DNA of 64,000 bases from Temnothorax longispinosus. Its lineage: Eukaryota; Arthropoda; Insecta; Hymenoptera; Formicidae. Both the position numbers and the translations under genes were made by a program. This document shows, piece by piece, positions 61,470-64,000 of the stretch; position 1 is the first letter of the stretch, and every line of letters starts with the position of its first letter. The stretch covers positions 3,692,441-3,756,440 of the forward strand of contig NC_092368.1 of NCBI RefSeq assembly GCF_030848805.1, in the 5' to 3' direction. Under the pieces are notes generated by a model, which worked only from the letters and a program-made list of their open reading frames with translations, had not been told where the DNA came from and did not search any database.

Positions 61470-64000
61470 CCGCCTACGTATGAATATATCATATCGATTT
61501 AATTCTGATAAAGTTACATTATATAGACTTTCGAGTATTAGAATTTAACAATAACTCTCCAATCATTATCGGTCGCGCCGCAATCAATCAAACGCGTCTA
61601 GACGTTTAATTATACTCTTCGGCCATCTTAAAATTATTAAATTATTCGTTATTATAGAAATCCCGCGCAGAATATGGACCGCGCCCGTTTTCGAATATCT
61701 AGTAAGAGTGACGGCGGACTACGCCAATGCGTGACCGCGTGGTGTGTACGCGAGCTTAATGGTCGCCGGGTACAGTAATTGGTACCGATGCTCCATGAGC
61801 CGGTAGGTGGGCGGATCCTTGATCTTTTTACGGATTTAATGATCGACTGTTGAAAACGAACGAGTACGCGGCGAGTCCGTTTCTTCCTGCCGAAGCAGAT
61901 CGAAACTTGTCATCTAGATGAACGAACTCATCTCGCAGCTAAAGTCGTTATAATGTCAGAATTGTTACGAGATGAAATATATTTTGTGTTAACCGATTGA
62001 AAAAGGCAACATCAATCCTATATTTGTATTATTTGTCTTTGTAAAAAATTAAAAAATTCAATCATGCCATGTAAAGATATTAAATCTAAAATATTGAATT
62101 AGGATAGACTAGAAGAAAGAGAAGAAGAGTGTTGTGCGAATTCTTCTTGATATCAAGATATCATATGTAAAAATTCATATCAGAAAGAGAGAGATTCTAC
62201 ATAGATTATTGTAGTAGTTTGGAGAGAGAAGTTGATTCTATAAAACAAAATAGTCTTACGAAATGAAAATAGAAACACAATTGTATTATATTGACGCTGA
62301 CAAAATTCTAACAAATCTATAATTCAAAATGATCTAAAATATTATATCAATAAATAAATGTTTGTTATAATAATATAGATAACAAAGAAAGTGTTCCATA
62401 TCATGTAGGATTAAAGGAAACTAAAATTAAAACTGGGGGAGATCTGCACCCTCGTCAAGGATTTTATCAGAATCGCTAACGCCCATTATCGTGAGAGAGA
62501 AAAGAAAGACCCCCGTGGTCGCGACAAGATCGATTAAGCTAAGGAGACTCAAAGAGGGCGACTTCGCGATGTACCTAATTTATTAGCAGCCATTCTCCAT
62601 AACGTTTATGGCGACCGGGAGCGTCCTGCAGGATCGTCCTGACGTACCGCCTTTACGGAAAAGTATCCCCACAAATTTTTACGGTGCCTCGCGAAATAAC
62701 TCCGGGGCCGCGACTTTCCGCCGGGGGAGAGTTGTTTAAGGGCGTCTCATTCGAGTTGGGGGTAAAGGCGCGTTACGGTTGCCGAGACATGGCCGCCGAC
62801 TTTGATCCGAAGCTGCGAGGCTAAGTGACTGCACCTGCAGAATGGTGTATGAAATTTTTATGCAAATTTAAACGCGATGTAGGCCACCAGGTATAAATAA
62901 CGCGGCGCGCTTTTGTGGCCAAAATATATCCCCGTGGGGGGGAATTTTTAGGGGAGGCCCCGAAGCGATGCGCCGCGTTTACGATCGCCGAAGGGGCGAG
63001 GGGGCGTATGGTAAGAGCTGGATGATGATAATGGCCGTGCGAACCCACTGATATACTCAAGGCGTTACGATGGAGCGACGCCCGCAAATGGATTGAAAAT
63101 TCAAGATGGCTCAAATTGCGATTAAAACATTAAAGTCGCGAGATTTCGGAAACTTCACACTTTCGCAATATCAAAAGTCTAAATTCTTAAAGCATTCTAA
63201 TTCTAAAAGAGGAAAGAATTAGCGTTTAACATTCGTATATTTTAAGATCTCAAGTTTATAAACCTCTGAGAGTGGCAAATTTTAAATCACAAAATTATGA
63301 AAGAGAAAAATTTTTTCGAAACAACTTATTTTTCCACGAGAGCTCGGTAGTGAAATCACGAAATCTGACGACTCGTGGATCCGAAAATCCAAGCGTCATA
63401 TAGAACCAGCAAATTCGAGGAACCAAGGATGCATACTCCACGATGGCACGTGAATCTAACTGGTGGAACCGGAATAATAAATTGAAAGGACTGTGCGAGG
63501 GAGCTACTCAGCCTGCCCCTTCTTAACCCTCATATCCCTTTTCGCCCGCGTCGCGGAATATCCGGTATATCGTGGGATATTCGGCGACATATGCGGATGT
63601 GCACGGAGAGGCAATATGCAGAGAGAAACGAGAACACGAAGCATACCGAAAGGTACATAGAAGAGAGTAAAACCCGATTCACACTTGCGATTTAATTGTC
63701 ATGAAAAAATTTAACAAATGTCCATTTGGTATTGTTTTATTAATAAATGGCCATTTAGTTCGATTAGATCAAATGTTTTTCCGAAAACGAACATCACGAC
63801 AATTGATTGACATTTATATAATCGTTTAACTCACATGAATAAAAAAAGCTCACTGTGTTGTAAATTACTCTATGAAATAATGCTATATAAAAAATATTTT
63901 AGCACATGTATTGTGACATAAAAAAATTAAATACGTTTTTTTTGTAATGCAAACTATAGCGATAATTTGTGATTCTATAATGTCTTTATAACAATATATG
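61470..64000. other. Intergenic DNA to the window end, no gene seen
   Basis: CpG-rich unique blocks (61570-61940, 62450-63110) are separated by AT-rich DNA. At 63120-63440 there is a quasi-repetitive stretch of short phrases. The frame at 62821-63114 shows no family features. Confidence 0.55.

Overview
The window looks like nuclear DNA from a hymenopteran insect, most likely an ant. The grounds are GT-AG introns of up to 19 kb, AT-rich spacers alternating with CpG-rich blocks, abundant microsatellites, small inverted-repeat elements and an insect-type T-box gene. The species assignment is inference. There is no bacterial-type gene organisation, CRISPR array or recognisable tRNA/rRNA.

One real protein gene dominates. 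It is a complete T-box transcription factor of the Tbx20 / midline-H15 class on the minus strand, from the ATG at 46451 to the TAG at 2614. I rebuilt six coding exons (45962-46451, 26807-27062, 22333-22606, 19220-19384, 3589-3665, 2614-3199). All five junctions have GT/AG sites and matching phases, and the total is 1848 nt, encoding 615 aa. Protein order: Gly-rich and acidic N-terminus, an eh1-type Groucho-binding motif, a 23-residue Gln tract, the T-box (about residues 226-420), then an Ala/His/Gln/Pro-rich C-terminal tail. Its introns hold no other gene that I can support. They contain microsatellites, short hairpins, one degenerate terminal-repeat element and CpG-rich unique blocks that are candidate enhancers.

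Upstream of the start (46452 to about 48330) is a GC-rich, GA/CT-tract-rich stretch that is the likely 5' UTR and promoter. From 50.5 to 53.6 kb lies the most unusual part of the window. It holds an almost perfect inverted repeat with arms of about 623 bp around a GA/CA microsatellite spacer. Related AT-rich repeat units follow. Next come three tandem copies of an exon-like module (period about 374 bp, each with AG and GT boundaries), a possible fourth exon, and a 500-N assembly gap. The rest, 53.6-64 kb, is intergenic with a 460 bp terminal-inverted-repeat element, a short perfect hairpin and simple repeats.

Nearly all other open frames are chance frames, antisense shadows of the Gln/Gly tracts, or low-complexity DNA.
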